Positions 12,721 to 22,845 of a stretch of 64,000 bases of DNA are shown here, in pieces; position 1 is the stretch's first letter, and the number at the start of each line of letters is the position of its first letter. Where the stretch lies: NCBI GenBank assembly GCA_019009955.1, contig CM032229.1:1469001-1533000 (forward strand), read 5' to 3'. The position numbers and the translations under genes are program-made. The stretch comes from Riptortus pedestris (taxonomy: Eukaryota; Arthropoda; Insecta; Hemiptera; Alydidae). The notes beneath the pieces are model-generated. The model searched no databases. It saw nothing but the letters and a program-made list of their open reading frames with translations, and had not been told where the DNA came from.

Positions 12721-12747
12721 TTGAAGAGGTGGTTATAGACCACGAAA
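12721..12747 (+). ncRNA. Hammerhead-like hairpin of a retroelement 3' end
   Basis: TTGAAGAG, then a 5-bp stem GTGGT/ACCAC with a TATAG loop, then GAAA. The layout matches the hairpins at 37488-37512 and in the foldback at 41841-42366. Penelope-like elements are known to carry hammerhead ribozymes or similar hairpins near their ends. Here the first core base is T rather than C and one base is extra, so catalysis is doubtful. The flanking sequence probably is a retroelement 3' remnant. Confidence 0.35.
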
Positions 12748-13060
12748 CATGTAGGGCAGTATCGATAAAGTTGCGCGAATAATGTTTTCTAATGGTGACC
12801 CTTGCCGAGAAAATATGAAGAATATATAAAAATATTGGGACCAAAAGAAGAAGAAATAACAGTCATTGCGTATTGGAGTTTGGGCTGTTTCAGCCATTAC
12901 TAATATGATCTTTAGTATTGAATGAAACGATTAAATATCAAATATGGTACAGATCAAATAAACATTTTCGAGTTCAGAAAGTAAAATTTTAAAAGATGAC
13001 GTCATCGCACAACATATTTGCATGTATCACACCCAGTAGAGGTTCAATGAAATAGTTATT

Positions 13061-13186
13061 TATTATACAAGTGACGAAAGTAGATCATTTTACAACTCGA
13101 GTGAAACGTTTACCCACACGAGCGAAGCGAGTGTGGTAATTTCACGAGAGTTGCAAATTCTACTTTCGTCACGAGTGTAATATTAA
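13061..13186. repeat. Imperfect ~125-bp palindrome
   Basis: The left arm (GTGACGAAAGTAGAT ... ACCCACAC) pairs with the right arm (GTGTGGTA ... ATCTACTTTCGTCAC-like) around a GAGCGAAGCGA centre. It can form a long cruciform and resembles a foldback MITE. Confidence 0.75.
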
Positions 13187-13187
13187 A

Positions 13188-13678
13188 TTTTTTCTGTAAT
13201 CGTGTAATACATGATCAGATCTAACCAGAATATGAACAAAATTAGGATGTTGTGAAGATTATGGTATGTTGTTGGTAGGTTATAAGCATGGTTGTGAAAG
13301 GTTATAAGCATAGTTATAAAACAACTAGTGATGATTGTGAAGTAGTGCAGTTATAAACAAGTGCAGGTTATAAACAAGGAAGGTAATTATTATTATATTT
13401 AAATTTTAAAATATATTGATTATTTCCACCAATAATTCATTCACATTTCAATTTATTTTGTTAAAATAAATTCTTACAATGTTAAAAAACATTTAAAAGC
13501 ATTTAATTTCCAACTTCAAATTATTTTTTAATTTATACTTATTACTAATTAAGAAGGCAATTCACTTTCTTCACTTGTGAAGAAAGTGATTACTTTCTTC
13601 ACTCTATTGCAAAATGTTTCACTTTCTACACTCATTTCAGTTTAGTAATGTTACCATTATTCAACGATTACAGAAAAA
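13188..13678. mobile_element. Possible small element bounded by short inverted repeats
   Basis: TTTTTCTGTAATCGT at 13188-13203 is inverted as ACGATTACAGAAAAA at 13664-13678. Between them lies another local palindrome (CACTTTCTTCACTTGTGAAGAAAGTG near 13564). There is no ORF. It may be a non-autonomous element or part of one foldback together with the preceding palindrome. Confidence 0.4.
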
Positions 13679-13689
13679 CAATAATTGAC

Positions 13690-13995
13690 ATTTAAGCTTT
13701 CAATAAAGTGGTTCATGGTATAACAGCTTACTGTTAATATGACAGGAGTAGTAGCATGAGTTTACAGAACGTTGAATACTAAAAAAATCCAAATATCTTT
13801 TAGTATTCGTCCGTATGCAACAGCATTTATTTGGCATTAAATTTGCAATAAGATTGTTTGTTTACAAGTTTTCAATACCACGTATTCCCTTCTCCCCCCC
13901 CCCTCTCTCTGATTTCACTAACTTTATCTTTAATTTTGCTTGAAACACTTATATATCGAGTTTCGTGATTAAACCAAAATTGTGATTGCTAGAGC

Positions 13996-14059
<64 letters not shown>

Positions 14060-14225
14060 CATACATACATACATACATGTCTGTTATTGCTCTCTATATA
14101 ATTTTGAATAAACAGAATTTTTGTCATATACTAGGTAGGGTCGATGGACATTTCAGGAAATATTTTGAAAATGAGTTTAACCTCAACAAGTGGATTTCCC
14201 CTAAGAGAAATCTGCTAAAACAAGG
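13690..14225 (-). repeat. Repeat A copy with (TA)n tract
   Basis: Reverse copy. The mid-region lies before a 56-bp TA tract (13999-14054) followed by a CATA tract. The terminal part after it carries TAGGTAGGGTCGATGGACAT and ends with GAGAAATCTGCTAAAA. Confidence 0.75.
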
Positions 14226-14643
14226 TTCATTCAAATGTATATAATGCTATAAGAAAGAAGAAGTTAGTCTAAAAATAACATGAGATGAAGAATAACGGGA
14301 GTAGTTTAGATAAAGTTGGGAGAGGAAATATTGAAAGAATGTATAAAATAGATCTAAACTGGCAGAGATACCTCTAAATAAGTCAAATAGAATGTGAATG
14401 TTCAAATATAGGGTTTCTGTTTCCCGGCTCTGTTTCCCCGGTAAAAAATACACGTGTATATTCTGTACTCTTTCAACTAGATCAATACATACCTCTATGC
14501 CCTACAGTCCTTATAGGACCTACACCTCTCCTTTCATCTTAGACCGGTTAGTATATTCAGCAGCTGGCATCCAGTCATCTCAGTCTGAGCCTGCCTCTTT
14601 CCATCTTGTATTCATACAACATTTTAAAAGATTTTCCCTTAAG
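14226..14643. other. No gene recognised
   Basis: Opposed short frames (68 and 88 codons) overlap each other and have no recognised domain. Confidence 0.4.
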
Positions 14644-14775
14644 GAAAACCAGCTAGCTCCCTAAAATTCCTCAAATGACTATCCATCCTACTCTAATTGT
14701 TGTTGTATTCATGTCGCGATTTCAAAAAATGTCATCAAATGCCCATCGATTCTAACTCGGAAATGGTAAAAGTAT

Positions 14776-14816
<41 letters not shown>
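14644..14816 (+). repeat. Repeat A 5' fragment ending in (TA)n
   Basis: Includes GTTGTATTCATGTCGCGATT, AATGCCCATCGATTCTAACT, and then a (CA)(TA)n tract at 14776-14815. The sequence after the tract does not continue the family. Confidence 0.65.
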
Positions 14817-14819
<3 letters not shown>

Positions 14820-15817
14820 CTTGTTTGACCATTACGAAACTTGGCATTTAACTTTTTATTGTAAACTAAAGATGGGAATTGATAATTGCTGAAATCTGAT
14901 CAGGGGATATAGAGGAGGAATTAGAAATTAGAAATAGCTCCGTTTTTTTAGACGGATCAAAAACTAGTATATGATCAATCTTGATTCAAGTTTAACTTCC
15001 AATAATGTTTTTTCTTACATTTTTCTGTTTTTCGGATATTCACACATCTCGGAAATATTCACATTTATTTAGTATTCAGTCTTCAGAAAACCTTCTACTC
15101 ATCTCATATTATGAATATATAAGTGAATTCGAAGTTTTAATATAAATTATTGTTTAAATGGTACTTTACCAATGGGAGATATCCAGAAATATGTTGGGAG
15201 TAGAAAATCTGCTTAGATTACACATCCACTGCGTGAATGATTTTTGCTTGCACTGGGTGTCCCAAAGTTCCAGACTGCTATCTTACAACAGTTTGAAATT
15301 AATTAGTTCGTTAGGTTTTGTTTCTATAATTGGGTTTTTATTTACATATAACAAGATGTATATCCCGTAATATTTCAAGCAATACCTGTGCGCATGAGCA
15401 AAGGAAATAGATGGATTATTTATAACGAAGTATATTCTACGTAATATAAGGATTTATTCAACAAAAACGTATATTAAGATAACTGGATAGCAGGTTGAGT
15501 AAATTGACAAAACTATTTTATTATTATCCTTCTAGTGGTGTTTTTTTTAATTGCTCATTTCTAATAAAAGAAAAAAAAAGTCATTTATTCAAAGGTTTAC
15601 ATGCTTCACTTTGTATGAACCCTCTACATTAGATAATTTGTCCCAGTTAGCCATAGAAGCACGAATTTGGCGTTATTAAATGACAGTAATTATATTAACC
15701 ACAACAATATTAAATATAATGAAATAAATGCCCAAGTAAATACCCTTTACTATCAGTATCCCAACTATTTACAGGTGAATGAGTTGCTAGTCACAACTTA
15801 GAATAATATAATTAAAG
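14817..15817. other. No gene recognised
   Basis: AT-rich sequence. A 70-codon frame at 15158-15370 overlaps a weak repeat A 3'-like stretch (GGGAGTAGAAAATCTGCTTAG near 15195) and is not a credible gene. Confidence 0.45.
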
Positions 15818-16042
15818 GGGGGCTCAGGTTAACTATGTGAGTTAAAGCGTTGACCTTCACCTCACATGGTGAATCTAGAGTGGCGAGTTCCATTCCCGCC
15901 TGGGCAATAGGGATTTATTTAATGATGAACTCATTAATAAAATCTTTAATCCCACCCTGGCTAGAAAAGGGTGGTAATCTGTAGACAACCCTTCCCAATT
16001 AGCCGTAGTTGCACAACTTGGTCGTAAATAAATAAATAACTT
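15818..16042 (+). repeat. tRNA-derived SINE, copy 2
   Basis: Near full-length: tRNA-like head GGGGGGCTCAGGTTAACTAT, B box GAGTTCCATTCCCGCCTGGG, a body with CCCACCCTGGCTAGAAAAGG, and an AAATAAATAAATAA tail. Colinear with the reverse copy at 19100-19315. Confidence 0.85.
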
Positions 16043-16923
16043 AATATAATTATGTCATGGTGTAATAGAAAAAATATTCTTGAGTTCTATTTTCAAGAAA
16101 GTTGTATATTCAAGATTAACGAAGGGGTAGTCAACCCCTAAATGAACTGGGGGATATAAATTGATTTAAATCAGGGAAAGGTGAGCGGTCATAATAATAA
16201 TCCGGTTATAACATTCATGTTTTTCAGAAGAATTCCTTCACTAATATAAAAGGTCAAGTTCGTTATCGGCAGAATCAGGCATTCCACAAATACCTGGGGG
16301 GGCGTTTCCCCTAAAATAATGGTACATTTGACTATATCATTCCCATGTTGTCCCCCTGAATTTCCTGAAATAAAGAATTAATTAAGAGAAGTTTAAAGTT
16401 TCCATATTTGTGCCCGTTTGAGCAAATTAAATTCCACCCCTGTTTCAGGAAAAATTGAATCATTTTCATGACATTGAATCATTAAATTTGGAAATTAAAA
16501 TCGCAGAATTAAAAGGAGAAGGGTTGAACCGGAGTTAGGGGGAGGTGTAGGAGGAGGGAGAGAGGTACAAATTTCCAAGGTAAGTCACAGCAAACAGAAA
16601 ATAAATTAAATCCTGGCTTGAAATTGAACAAATTGCTGCCTCGCATATCACTCTCTGTATTCTAATCAATTCTCCTTATTACCGTTGCCAATATAGTGTG
16701 ACCCGGGGCAGAGGCTGCTCAATGTATCATAATAATAATAGGACTTGATTACCAAACAAGAATATATTGATTACAACTGGAGTGGAACACAATTCAAGTT
16801 ACACTGAAGATGTTAGATATAACAATCACAGCTGACCAGCTCTGTATGCACATATCATAACCAAACACCCTCCCCTTCAAGTAAATACCCACTAACAGGA
16901 TAACTTCCAACGTATGGTATTAA
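16043..16923. other. No gene recognised; weak repeat A traces
   Basis: Repeat A-like AAGGTCAAGTTCGTTATCGG near 16251. The rest is unique-looking, AT-rich and without a usable ORF. Confidence 0.4.
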
Positions 16924-18555
16924 TATATGAGCTGCTTAGAATGAAAATGGTGTAAGTCAAAATTTTTCACAATTTGAGTTATCCACAGAAATGTGTTAGT
17001 TTTTAGTTCTTCTATTCAGTGTGACAGTGGTGTAAGCCAGTAGTTCAAAAATTAGCCACTAGGAGCAGCACCAATAATGGTAACTAACCAAAACAGCTGT
17101 AAGATTGAAAATGAGAGTGGTGTAAGTCACGAGTTGCAACTCAGAAAAGCGGAATTTGCAAGAGAAAGCATGAAAAAAGATGGCAAATAACCAACACGGA
17201 TCAAGAGAGTTATGTTTGTAGTATAAACTTACAGAAAGCTCTCCCTTTTCCAGTACTGACCGTAAGTGATGCCTACTACAAGCGAAGTTGTTACTGCTAC
17301 AATTTCGGTGTGCACGACTTGGGAAAAGGCACCGGGTACTTTTATGTTTGGGACGAGACTGTAGCTTCCCGAGGTTCCCAAGATTTAGTTTCTTGTTTAA
17401 TAAAGCATTTGAAACTAAATGCTCGCAATAAGAAAAAAGTGACAATATACAGTGACACCTGCACAGGGCCAAATCGTAATATAAATACAACCCTGGTTCT
17501 AATGAGATTTGTTCAAAGTGGGGAAACGGACATTGAAATTATTGATCAAAAATATCTAGTGCCAGGGCATTCATTCCTCCCAAACGATTCGGACTTTGGA
17601 TGTGTGGAATTAGCTGCAAAAGGGAAAAGTGTGTATGTGCCCGATGACTGGTATAGTGTAATGAAGTCTTGCCGTCGCAAAAACAAATTTATTGTTTGCC
17701 AAATGAATCGTGATGAATTTTTTTCTACAAAAAATTTGGAGAGGAACATTAGCAAGAGAAAAAAAAATACAAGCAATATTGATGTGAACTGGCTTAAAAT
17801 ACAATGGATAAGGCTTGAAAAAGACGATATTTACACGATAAAGTACAAAGAAACTCTCCAAGAATTTATTGACTTTGAAAAAATTGATATCACTCCTATA
17901 GGAAGAAAAGGAAGACCAGTCCATTTAAAAAACTTGGCATATGACATGTTGTACCCTAGTGTTAGACCAGTGTCCATGAACAAAAAAAATGATATGATGG
18001 CTTTGCTAGCTTTCATTTTTCCGTAATTTGACAACAACTAATAATGATGAAGAGGATATAGGCCCCTTGACTTTGGATTATGAGGCTGAAAATAATATTA
18101 ATGAAGATGATCCAGCTATATAATTTTTTGACATTTCCGTAGCAACGGAGAAGAGCAAAAAGCTTAAATGAACTATTTCAGTTAAAATTGTTGTTATTTT
18201 ACTGCTCAAAACATTAAGAAACTATTTAATACTCAACTGTATGTTTTTTGACAAAAATACATGTAAAATAAATACCGAAACAGAATATAATTTACACTTT
18301 CTTTCATGAATCCTATCTAACGGTCAGATTGACAATGGTGTAAGTCACTCAAAGCTAGATAATACAGGTAAAATGTATTTTTTATGCTAAGTTAAGTTTA
18401 TGGGAAAAAATAGGACTTTGTATGATTCAGAAAACATTAAAACCATTACAAGTTGTATGACCTAGATTTTTTGATTAGCTGTTACACGAAAACTCAAATT
18501 ACTCAAAACATAGTTACGGTGACTTACACCATTTTCATTCTAAGCAGCTCATATA
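16924..18555 (+). mobile_element. DNA transposon copy with 36-bp perfect inverted repeats
   Basis: The ends at 16924-16959 and 18520-18555 are exact inverted copies over 36 bp (core GAGCTGCTTAGAATGAAAAT then GGTGTAAGTCA). Four-base ATAT flanks may be the target duplication, though the outermost TATAT could belong to the repeats. The motif TGGTGTAAGTCA recurs at 16948, 17028 (one change), 17118 and 18336, and inverted at 18520, which looks like subterminal transposase-binding repeats. Inside is one truncated DUF7869-like reading frame. At 1.6 kb it is probably an internally deleted, non-autonomous copy. Confidence 0.8.
17115..18026 (+). pseudogene. DUF7869-like transposase-related ORF, 5'-truncated
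   Basis: The frame is open from the stop at 17112-17114 to 18026, about 303 codons; the earliest Met-type start by convention is a GTG at 17310. Conserved-looking segments are LPFPVLTVSDAYYKRSCYCY, YVWDETVASRGSQDL, an acidic VTIYSDTCTGPNRN motif and a VPGHSFLPNDSDFG motif. These are hallmarks of arthropod transposon proteins annotated with DUF7869, where the Asp and His motifs may form a DDE-like site (inference). The N-terminus is missing and there is no in-frame ATG before 17310. After 18026 a compatible acidic tail (18035-18123) continues in another frame, suggesting a frameshift. Function as a transposase is inferred from the flanking inverted repeats. Confidence 0.65.
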
Positions 18556-18745
18556 CGGCCATTCATTCAATATAAGGCCATGGCTCAGAGTATTACCCCA
18601 TTTCTCAAATCTTAGGTTGTATCCATAAAGTGATTTTCAAAAGAATTCTTCAAATGCCCGTCGATCCTTCCCAGAAGATGACGAAAAAAGTCCGTTACGC
18701 AGGGCTGCGTAAACTAAACAGATTTCCCTCGTGAAGTTTAGTAAT
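18556..18745 (+). repeat. Repeat A fragment
   Basis: AAATGCCCGTCGATCCTTCC and GATGACGAAAAAAGTCCGTT run directly into GCAGGGCTGCGTAAACTAAA and CAGATTTCCCTCGTG, so the two ends of the family are joined without the middle. Confidence 0.6.
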
Positions 18746-19099
18746 AGATAAATCTACGTACTGTTGAACACAACACCACCGTGAATAAAACAAACAGTAA
18801 TAAGAAATCTTTCCCATCCCGACGGGAAGCGTTTGAAATATGAATAACAGGCCTTCCAGCTTCACTCAGGAAAGAAAAACATTTACTGAAATATATAACA
18901 TATTAATTTTATGTTATGCTATATCTAGTACTGTAATATATAATTAGTCAGAATAATTGAGGAAGGGAAAGACCGGGAGGGGTGGGGGGCTCCACCAGAA
19001 CATATTTGCATGTATCTCGTGTAATAAAGGTCTCTTGATGTATTGATACAATATTTGGTATTTAAGCTTTGAGTAATTCGGAATAGTTATTATTATTAT
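18746..19099. other. No gene recognised
   Basis: AT-rich spacer with one G-rich stretch near 18980. No coding or RNA signal. Confidence 0.5.
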
Positions 19100-19315
19100 T
19101 TATTAACGTCCACTTTTTGCAACTCAGGCTAATTGGGACGGGTTATCTACAGGTTACCACCCTTTTCTAGCCAGGGTGGGATTTTAGGATGTTATTTAAT
19201 GAATTTCGTCACTAAATAATTTCCTTTGCCCAGGCGAGAATCGAACTCGCCACTCTAGGTTTACCATGTGAGATAAAGATCAACGCTTAAACACGCATGG
19301 CCAACCTGAGCCCCA
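19100..19315 (-). repeat. tRNA-derived SINE, copy 3
   Basis: Reverse copy of the SINE: tail TTATTAACGTCC, body CTAGCCAGGGTGGGATTTTA, and B-box complement GGCGAGAATCGAACTCGCCA near 19233. It ends at ACCTGAGCCCC. Confidence 0.85.
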
Positions 19316-19329
19316 ATTCGGAATAATAT

Positions 19330-19560
19330 ATAACAGAGTATTGTTTATGTAACATGAGTAGAAGTGGGGGTTTATTGAAGGCTGAAAACTGAAAAATTCA
19401 AATATCTCGGTTAAGATTCAAGATAGAGAATAAATGTATATAACTATAATTATAGTACATTTAATTTTCAATAGAATTAGTTCTGTAATGTTTCGATCCG
19501 ACGTATAGTAACGGAGAATTCTCGAAAATCTTCCCCTGGTCTACAATTGTAGTTCTACTG
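19330..19560 (-). repeat. Repeat A fragment
   Basis: GAGTAGAAGTGGGGGTTTAT, a GGCTGAAAACTGAAAAATTC stretch, and TTTCGATCCGACGTATAGTA, the 3'-half landmarks of the family in reverse. Confidence 0.6.
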
Positions 19561-21224
19561 CACCCATGTATTGGGAGTCTGTGTGATGTAAACATTTTAC
19601 ATCACACAGAGTAAAATTCCTTGACAAATATATAGTGCCTCAAAGAGAATACCTATCATTGGTAAACATTCTGGATTACAACAATAAAAGTAATGTTAAT
19701 GATATTTTTTGTTTCATATCAAAATTTTGTGAAAGTTAACAATATAAAAGAAAGAATTTTATTATTTTTTATGGGGGTGCTTATTCAATAATAATCGGCA
19801 CATTATTTATTATATGCAGTTATACTTATTATTAGAAGAGTTATACTTATCTTAGAGAATAGTTATGATAATCTGATATGTTAGAAAATTGATCTTTATT
19901 TAGACATTAAAAAAGAATGAATTAATCTACATTTACATTAAATTATAACCTATTGAATTTAGTATTATAATTATTTAGATTAATATTAATATTGTATTAG
20001 GTGCCAATGTATATGGTGTTCAGTTGTAATTCTAGCAATTATTATTATTTTATTTACACATATGTACTTTAAGAAGTATAATATATTAATAACCATACTA
20101 ACACTAATTGGCCAGACCCTTGGCAACATGTTGTAAACATAAGCCAATAAAATATCTATCTACGTATCGATCTATCTATTGGGAGTCTGTACTTTCTTGT
20201 TGTTCTTCTGTGCCTTCAGTATCCCCACCCCCTACTCGTTGGAGGGAGTAAATGGAGGATGTGTCGAGGTGAGATCTCAAGCAGGTTATACCAGCAATGG
20301 GGAATCTGCATAGTTTTCGCGTGACGGACTTTTATATTTTGAACCCATACTTCATCCCCTTTTTAAAATTACTGAGTTTTTGCTGTTCTTTCTGAATTCC
20401 CAATATATATCCTACGAACATGAATTCCTGAATTCCTTATTTCTTAAAAATCTTCCTGATATCTTCTATATTTTGCTTCACATAAAAAAATATTAAAGAA
20501 CAAATTTTTTTTTTTTTTTTTTTTTTAAAGGGAGAAATTAAGAACTTTGGGACTTTTTCAATCCTAGGGGATGGGGGAGGTGGTCAGTCGAAACTCCCCC
20601 CCCCCCAATTGGCCGGAACTTATGCTTCTTATTGTACTTATCCTAGGACAGTAAGGACAATAGCTGCTGAATATAATGAAGTAACTTTAAATAAAATAAC
20701 GAGAATCTAAATCAACAATACAAAAGGAAGGAGGTAATTATACTGTTATACAATTAAAGAAGATGGAAGTGTCCCATGGGTTGTGGGGGGGGGGCTTTGC
20801 AATATTTAATTAAATCCCCCCCCCTTGGAGTTCCCCATGGAGGACACTTATTGTCCTCGCTGTATAAAACTCTCATTAAATACATTCTACTGACGTCATA
20901 AAACCTCCCTTCTTAGCAGTATTTGCAGAATCTTAACTACATTTTTATCCTGTCATTGTCCGATATCAATATTATATTATAATTTTTGGCCTATTTCTTT
21001 GAAATTTTTTTCGTACACCCATGGATCCTACATTGACCTAAATGATGCCCCTTCATTGTTTTGTACACACTAAATAAAGTCGCACAACGTAGCATTTTTA
21101 TACCCTAATATTTCTATAAAAATGTAAAAATTAAATCTTCAAATTAATCATTAGTAATAAGTATTTGGCTACTGCAAAGTGCTGCATCTGATCAAATTGG
21201 AGTGGTTTCTCTCGGAAAATTGAA
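19561..21224. other. No gene recognised
   Basis: AT-rich sequence with poly-T (20505-20525) and G/C runs (20595, 20788, 20817). A repeat A end-like GGGGAATCTGCATAGTTTTC lies near 20299. Nothing coding is visible. Confidence 0.45.
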
Positions 21225-21417
21225 AAGTCCGTCAAGTAGGGGCTACGAAAACTAAGCAGATTTCCCGTATTTTAGGAGATTTCCCGTAGGGGAAATCAGC
21301 TTTTGAGGTCGTACTCATGACGCCATTTTCAAAAAAAAAAAAATTCAAATGACCATCGATCTTACCCAGGAGATGATGAAAATGAGGTCCGTTCAACGTT
21401 TTATATATATATATATA
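21225..21417 (+). repeat. Repeat A, left half of the Polinton-interrupted copy
   Basis: Starts with GTCCGTCAAGTAGGGGCTAC and CTAAGCAGATTTCCC, passes GAGGTCGTACTCATGACGCC and ends GAAAATGAGGTCCGTTCAA plus a short TA tract at the Polinton border. The second half resumes at 32995. Confidence 0.85.
21412..21417. other. Target-site duplication, left (TATATA)
   Basis: Six bases TATATA directly before the element end AGTAGATAC. The same six bases follow the right end at 32995-33000. Polintons typically duplicate 5-6 bp. The site lies in a TA tract, so the duplication cannot be told from pre-existing TA units. Confidence 0.7.
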
Positions 21418-21837
21418 AGTAGATACAATATCTTCGTCCTGGCGCACCGCAGCATTTTCTCATATAGTGACTTTTTCATTCAGTGACTTTTCCTTCTGGC
21501 GCACCGCAGCAAATTCTCATTCAGTGACTTTTTCATTCAGTGACTTTTTCATTCAGTGACTTTTTCATTCAGTGACTTTTTCATTTAGTGACTTTTTGAT
21601 TTAGTGACTTTTTTATTTAGTGACATTTTTATTTAGTGACTTTTTCATTTAGACACTTTTTCATTTGCCAAACATTTTAGCCTTTATTCTTTAACCATAA
21701 CCGATATTTTATCTGTAATCATTGAATAGTTTTATTTTTAATGGTTTTTTGACCATTAAAAATTAATGATGTTTGAGAAGTATCCGTCGCTTAAGTTTAC
21801 CCTGATTTTTTAAAGGGGTTATTGGAGATACGCCCCT
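21418..21837 (+). repeat. Polinton left terminal inverted repeat (420 bp)
   Basis: Pairs with 32543-32994. The outer part holds two copies of TGGCGCACCGCAGCA (near 21440 and 21498) and 11 copies of a 16-bp unit AGTGACTTTTTCATTC. The inner part contains the inverted copy of the last ~75 coding bases of the rightmost ORF and its terminator hairpin. Only three mismatches were counted over the innermost ~85 bases. Confidence 0.93.
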
Positions 21838-21870
21838 TTCCAAAAGATTGAAGTTAAGAAACACAACAAA

Positions 21871-22782
21871 ATGATTGATTACATTGACCATCCTGGAATC
21901 TTGAGCACTGTAAAAGGGAGTTTAAGTTACTCTAAAGACGAAGCTCTAGGAAAAGCCAATGGTGGTTTCGAATCTCACGTCAAACACGGCAAGTTCTTTG
22001 CTGTAGGCAACCTTTCCGATTTAGGATTGGGTTTCTTCGAAGACGTGCGACTTCCAATTTACAAAGGAGGCTTCTTAATAACCTTTCTGCGGGCAAGTGA
22101 CAACGATGCTATATTTAGGATGAAGAGTGATGTTTCTGTAGGTAAAATAACGATTACAGATTTCATAATCAGAGTCCCGATCATCGAGTTCAGCGCTACA
22201 ACAAAAATTGAACTAGTGAATGAGTTAACCAAATTTGGATCCCAACCATTCAACTTTCGCAAGTGGGAGTGCATAGAGAAGAGAGGCCTTAGCGGGACCA
22301 CTTTCTCATTTGATATAACCAATATTTACAGGAATGTCGACAAACCCAAATTCGTGGTTGCCTTATTCCAAACAAATAGAGCAAACGACCAACTAAAGGA
22401 TACTTCAAAATTTGACCATGCAAACGTCAGAAACATCAGGGTTAAAATCAATGACACTTTCTACCCCGAAGAGTTACTCAATTTGGATATTGATGGAGGT
22501 AATTATGCCATAATGTATGAAATGTATCAGGACTTTAAAAGGACATATAACTCCAAGTCTGAAAATGTTTACTACAACCCCTCTGATTTTATCCAGAACA
22601 GACCAATGTATGTCTTTAACGTTAGTAAAGGCCCTAAAAATATATCACAAAGTAGAAATAATGTTATCATTAACTTTGACTTTAACACTCCACCTCCTCC
22701 AAATACGACACTCTACATCGTGATTGTTTCAATGCAGTCTTTGGTATACGATGTCGTGAGAAACAATGTGGAAGAGGTTTAA
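21871..22782 (+). CDS. Polinton major-capsid-like protein, apparently N-terminally short
   Basis: 303 residues. The sequence fits the double-jelly-roll major capsid family of Polintons. The landmarks are LGFFEDVRLPIYKGGF (residues 52-67), KPKFVVALFQTNR (158-170), FDHANVRNIRVKIN (181-194), FYPEELLNLD (197-206) and an aliphatic C-terminal strand (YIVIVSMQSLVYDV). In relatives the segment like residues 2-16 (IDYIDHPGILSTVKG) lies inside the protein after roughly 100 residues of the first jelly roll; here the ATG falls there, 33 bp beyond the left inverted repeat. The frame is open back to 21814 but encodes repeat-derived sequence. It would be the capsid shell protein of a virus-like particle; whether this short form assembles is unknown. 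It is convergent with the next gene, with a hairpin between. Confidence 0.7.
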   Translation: MIDYIDHPGILSTVKGSLSYSKDEALGKANGGFESHVKHGKFFAVGNLSDLGLGFFEDVRLPIYKGGFLITFLRASDNDAIFRMKSDVSVGKITITDFIIRVPIIEFSATTKIELVNELTKFGSQPFNFRKWECIEKRGLSGTTFSFDITNIYRNVDKPKFVVALFQTNRANDQLKDTSKFDHANVRNIRVKINDTFYPEELLNLDIDGGNYAIMYEMYQDFKRTYNSKSENVYYNPSDFIQNRPMYVFNVSKGPKNISQSRNNVIINFDFNTPPPPNTTLYIVIVSMQSLVYDVVRNNVEEV

Positions 22783-22814
22783 GCAAGCCTTTGACCGAAG
22801 ATAATTATAAATAT

Positions 22815-22845
22815 TTTTTTAATGCTTCCATCAAGCATTAAAAAA
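22815..22845. terminator. Hairpin between convergent capsid and PLA2 genes
   Basis: Perfect 13-bp stem (22815-22827 with 22833-22845) and a CCATC loop, rich in T and A at its base. It ends exactly at the stop codon of the minus-strand gene and lies 33 bp after the plus-strand stop, so it may end transcripts from both sides. Confidence 0.7.

Noticed and set aside
17059..17924. Minus-strand frames of 143, 76 and 104 codons
   Set aside because: Shadows of the DUF7869-like plus-strand frame, with cysteine- and phenylalanine-rich random-looking peptides.
21421..21660. CRISPR-like array of short regular repeats
   Set aside because: The 16-bp units are contiguous tandem repeats without spacers, in a eukaryotic transposon end.
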